Below, one piece after another: positions 61,678 to 64,000 of a stretch of 64,000 nt of DNA. The position numbers and the translations under genes are program-made. The notes beneath the pieces were generated by a model. It saw only the letters and a list, made by a program, of their open reading frames with translations, searched no databases and had not been told where the DNA came from. Numbering within the stretch: position 1 is the first letter of the stretch; the number at the start of each line of letters is the position of its first letter. Origin of the DNA: Myroides fluvii (GTDB lineage: Bacteria; Bacteroidota; Bacteroidia; Flavobacteriales; Flavobacteriaceae); NCBI RefSeq assembly GCF_009792295.1, contig NZ_CP039934.1, positions 1,446,501 through 1,510,500 of the forward strand. Reading direction: 5' to 3'.

Positions 61678-63225
61678 TTAAAAATCAAATTTAATACCTT
61701 GTGCTAATGGAAGTTCACTTCCGTAGTTGATGGTATTGGTTTGTCTTCTCATGTATGCTTTCCAAGCATCAGATCCAGACTCACGTCCTCCACCTGTTTC
61801 TTTTTCACCTCCAAAAGCTCCACCAATTTCAGCACCTGAAGTACCGATATTAACGTTGGCAATTCCACAATCTGAACCTGCTTGTGAAAGGAATAACTCC
61901 ATTTCGCGCATATTGTTTGTGAAAATAGAAGACGACAATCCTTGAGGAACGCCATTTTGCATGTCGATAGCCTCTTGGATGTTGTTGTATTTCATTACAT
62001 ATAAAATTGGTGCAAATGTTTCTGCTTGTACAATTTCAAATTCGTTTTTAGCTTCAATGATACACGGTTTTACATAGCAACCACTTTCATATCCAGCTCC
62101 TTCAACAACACCACCTTCCACGATGATTTTTCCACCTTCTTGTTTTGCTTTTTCGATTGCGTTTAAGTAATCTTGAACTGCACCTTTGTCAATAAGTGGA
62201 CCTACGTGATTCGCAGCGTCTAATGGGTTTCCAATTTTCAATTGCCCATAAGCACTTTGTAATACTTGGATGGTTTTATCGTACACGCTTTCGTGAATAA
62301 TTAAACGACGCGTTGATGTACAACGTTGTCCCGCTGTTCCAACAGCTCCGAATACTGCTCCAACCAATACCATGTTGATATCAGCATGCTCCGAAACGAT
62401 GATTGCGTTGTTTCCTCCTAATTCTAAGATTGTATTTCCAAAACGCTCAGCAACTGTTTTTGATACGTGACGACCAATGCGAGTTGATCCTGTGAAAGAT
62501 ACTAATGGAATACGGTGGTCATTGTTCATTAAATCACCACATTCATTTCCAACTACTAAGTTACAAACGCCTTCTTGAATACCGTTAGCTTTGAATACTT
62601 TAGCAATGATGTTTTGACAAGCTACAGCACACAAAGGTGTTTTCGAACTTGGTTTCCACACACAAACGTCTCCACAAACCCAAGCAATCATTGTATTCCA
62701 GCTCCATACAGCCACGGGGAAGTTGAAAGCAGAAATAATACCTACAATTCCAATTGGGTGCCATTGCTCATACATTCTGTGCATCGGTCTTTCAGAGTGC
62801 ATTGTTAAACCGTACAATTGACGTGATAATCCAACTGCAAAGTCACAGATGTCAATCATCTCTTGAACTTCACCTAAACCTTCTTGTAAACTTTTACCCA
62901 TTTCATAAGAAACAAGCTTCCCAAGATGCTCTTTATTGTTGCGTAATTCCTCTCCAATTTGACGAACGAGATCTCCTCTTTTTGGTGCAGGAACTAATTT
63001 CCATGATTTATAAGCTTCTTGTGCTGTTTGCATTACTTTTTCGTAATCTTCAGCTGTAGTTGCTTTTACTTTTCCTATTAATTCACCAGTTACGGGTGAG
63101 TATGATTCGATAATTCTTCCGTTAGAAAATGAGTTTAAACCTGTTGAAGTTCCGTTGTTTACTTCCGCAAGTCCTAAATGCTTCATCGCATCCAAAATTC
63201 CAAATTGGTCATTTGTTGTTGCCAT
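61678..63225 (-). CDS. Aldehyde dehydrogenase, ALDH7 family
   Basis: A 515-residue NAD(P)+-dependent enzyme of the alpha-aminoadipic semialdehyde dehydrogenase (antiquitin/AmaB) family, which acts in lysine breakdown and detoxification. The catalytic cysteine is C302 in AGQRCTST, the general-base Glu is in LELGGNN, and the family-specific C-terminal GTSGAEIGGAFGGEKETGGG is present. It stands alone between a terminator and a gene for 3-hydroxyanthranilate dioxygenase. The substrate is inferred from family only. Confidence 0.9.
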   Translation of the reverse strand: MATTNDQFGILDAMKHLGLAEVNNGTSTGLNSFSNGRIIESYSPVTGELIGKVKATTAEDYEKVMQTAQEAYKSWKLVPAPKRGDLVRQIGEELRNNKEHLGKLVSYEMGKSLQEGLGEVQEMIDICDFAVGLSRQLYGLTMHSERPMHRMYEQWHPIGIVGIISAFNFPVAVWSWNTMIAWVCGDVCVWKPSSKTPLCAVACQNIIAKVFKANGIQEGVCNLVVGNECGDLMNNDHRIPLVSFTGSTRIGRHVSKTVAERFGNTILELGGNNAIIVSEHADINMVLVGAVFGAVGTAGQRCTSTRRLIIHESVYDKTIQVLQSAYGQLKIGNPLDAANHVGPLIDKGAVQDYLNAIEKAKQEGGKIIVEGGVVEGAGYESGCYVKPCIIEAKNEFEIVQAETFAPILYVMKYNNIQEAIDMQNGVPQGLSSSIFTNNMREMELFLSQAGSDCGIANVNIGTSGAEIGGAFGGEKETGGGRESGSDAWKAYMRRQTNTINYGSELPLAQGIKFDF

Positions 63226-63471
63226 TATTCTTCTTTTATAGTTTATAAGATAGTTCTTTGCTAAGATATAAAAATAATTTTAGCTAAGAGGCGTTAATAA
63301 AAACACTTCATTTAGCCATATTATTAAGTTGTTGATAATTATTTGGAATAAAATCAACGTTTATTTGGTGGTAATTGTAAAATCCTAATTAGGTTGTTAG
63401 TATGAACGACTAGATTGCATAGCAACAAAAAAATACGGTGTTTTTTACTTGTTAAAAGCAGGAGAGACTGA

Positions 63472-63993
63472 CTAAGGAACAGCGTCCATAATACAGTTGC
63501 AATGGGAGCACGTTCTCCGTGCTTCTGATTCATAAAAGTGCTTAAAATGCGGTAAGAAATCAGTTTCAATATCGGTTAATTCGAAATATACTTCATACAA
63601 TTTCTCGTTGCAATTTTCGCAATACCACAATAGTCCATCTTTTGCATGCGCTGCCTTGCGTTTGGTTTCTACAACCAGACCTATAGAATTGGCTGTGCGA
63701 ATAGGGGCGTGAGGCATTTTTGCGGGAAGGAGATAGATATCACCTGGGTTCAGTGTAATGCGCTTTCTTTTCCCTTCTTCTTGAATGTCGATGTGTATGG
63801 TACCTTCCAATTGAAAAAAGAACTCCTCGTTTTCGTTATAGTGAAAATCTTTGCGGTTATTTGGACCTCCAACGACCATAATGATGTAATCTTTAGCATC
63901 GATAAAAAGATTCTTATTAGACACAGGAGGTTTCAGTAGGTCTTTGTTTTCATTCACCCACTGTAACAGGTTAAAGGCTACGGCATTACTCAT
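63472..63993 (-). CDS. 3-hydroxyanthranilate 3,4-dioxygenase
   Basis: Opens the ring of 3-hydroxyanthranilate in tryptophan-to-quinolinate synthesis of NAD. It has 173 residues from the ATG at 63993. Active-site residues match those known for the bacterial enzyme: R47, H51, E57, H95 and R99, with a rubredoxin-like second metal site C125/C128 and C162/C165. All nine positions are intact. Any promoter would lie beyond the window edge. The ALDH gene 246 bp downstream shows no sign of cotranscription. Confidence 0.95.
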   Translation of the reverse strand: MSNAVAFNLLQWVNENKDLLKPPVSNKNLFIDAKDYIIMVVGGPNNRKDFHYNENEEFFFQLEGTIHIDIQEEGKRKRITLNPGDIYLLPAKMPHAPIRTANSIGLVVETKRKAAHAKDGLLWYCENCNEKLYEVYFELTDIETDFLPHFKHFYESEARRTCSHCNCIMDAVP

Positions 63994-64000
63994 AGGATAA

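Noticed and set aside
1..64000. tRNA, rRNA, CRISPR array, integrase or IS element
   Set aside because: I read for these on both strands and saw none; there is no transposase or integrase gene and no regular short repeat array.

Overview
The window is AT-rich bacterial chromosome from the Bacteroidota, most likely a flavobacterium close to Myroides. The evidence is lineage-typical genes (a complete Bat aerotolerance operon with moxR, DUF6427/DUF6341-type and DUF4254-type proteins, a DUF5686-type outer-membrane protein, GH3, and the Bacteroidota form of the arginine operon) and many copies of the Bacteroidota -7 promoter element TAnnTTTG a short distance before start codons. Shine-Dalgarno sites are mostly absent. 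I saw no rRNA, tRNA, CRISPR array or transposase. Genus assignment is inference.

Layout. 1-3.7 kb: 5' part of RNase R (minus strand), a 600 bp gap, an acyl-CoA synthetase and ribose-5-phosphate isomerase B. 3.7-5.75 kb: a two-gene accessory cassette (ABC/OLD-like ATPase plus PD-(D/E)XK nuclease-like protein) with its own promoter, bracketed by a 34 bp direct repeat that is also a terminator hairpin. 5.75-13 kb: DUF1294 protein, Tex, TatA, M23 peptidase, GH3 and a DUF6909-like protein. 13-24.6 kb: surface polysaccharide locus (Wzz-like, RmlC, a C-terminally short RmlD, Wzx, two GT2s, two Wzy/WaaL-like proteins, a GT4 on the minus strand, UDP-xylose synthase, and a WcaJ-type priming transferase). 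24.6-31.4 kb: purD, small membrane proteins, upp, DUF4254, GT9, apt, and a YD-repeat lipoprotein.

31.6-40.1 kb: an eight-gene arginine operon (GNAT, argG, argC, argD, argF', argB, argE, argH) preceded by a 35-codon leader peptide ending in three rare CGG arginine codons, followed directly by a hairpin. The carbamoyltransferase has Ala at the position that separates N-acetyl- from N-succinyl-ornithine enzymes, which points to the succinylated pathway. 40.2-42 kb: a small lipoprotein with a duplicated gene tail, and a flavin/2Fe-2S reductase. 42-45.1 kb: a PadR repressor with a clear inverted-repeat operator and four tandem paralogous membrane proteins. 45.2-49.9 kb: DUF5686-type protein, pheS, a small hypothetical and CvpA.

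49.9-59 kb: the minus-strand Bat operon moxR - DUF58 - two-membrane-span protein - batA - batB - batC - batD - batE. 59.1-61.6 kb: an AlbA_2/Schlafen-like protein overlapping a metallophosphoesterase, then an outer-membrane beta-barrel protein. 61.7-64 kb: an ALDH7 aldehyde dehydrogenase and 3-hydroxyanthranilate dioxygenase, both on the minus strand.

Best candidates for something undescribed are the repeat-bracketed ATPase/nuclease cassette, the PadR plus four-paralog membrane array, and the arginine leader.
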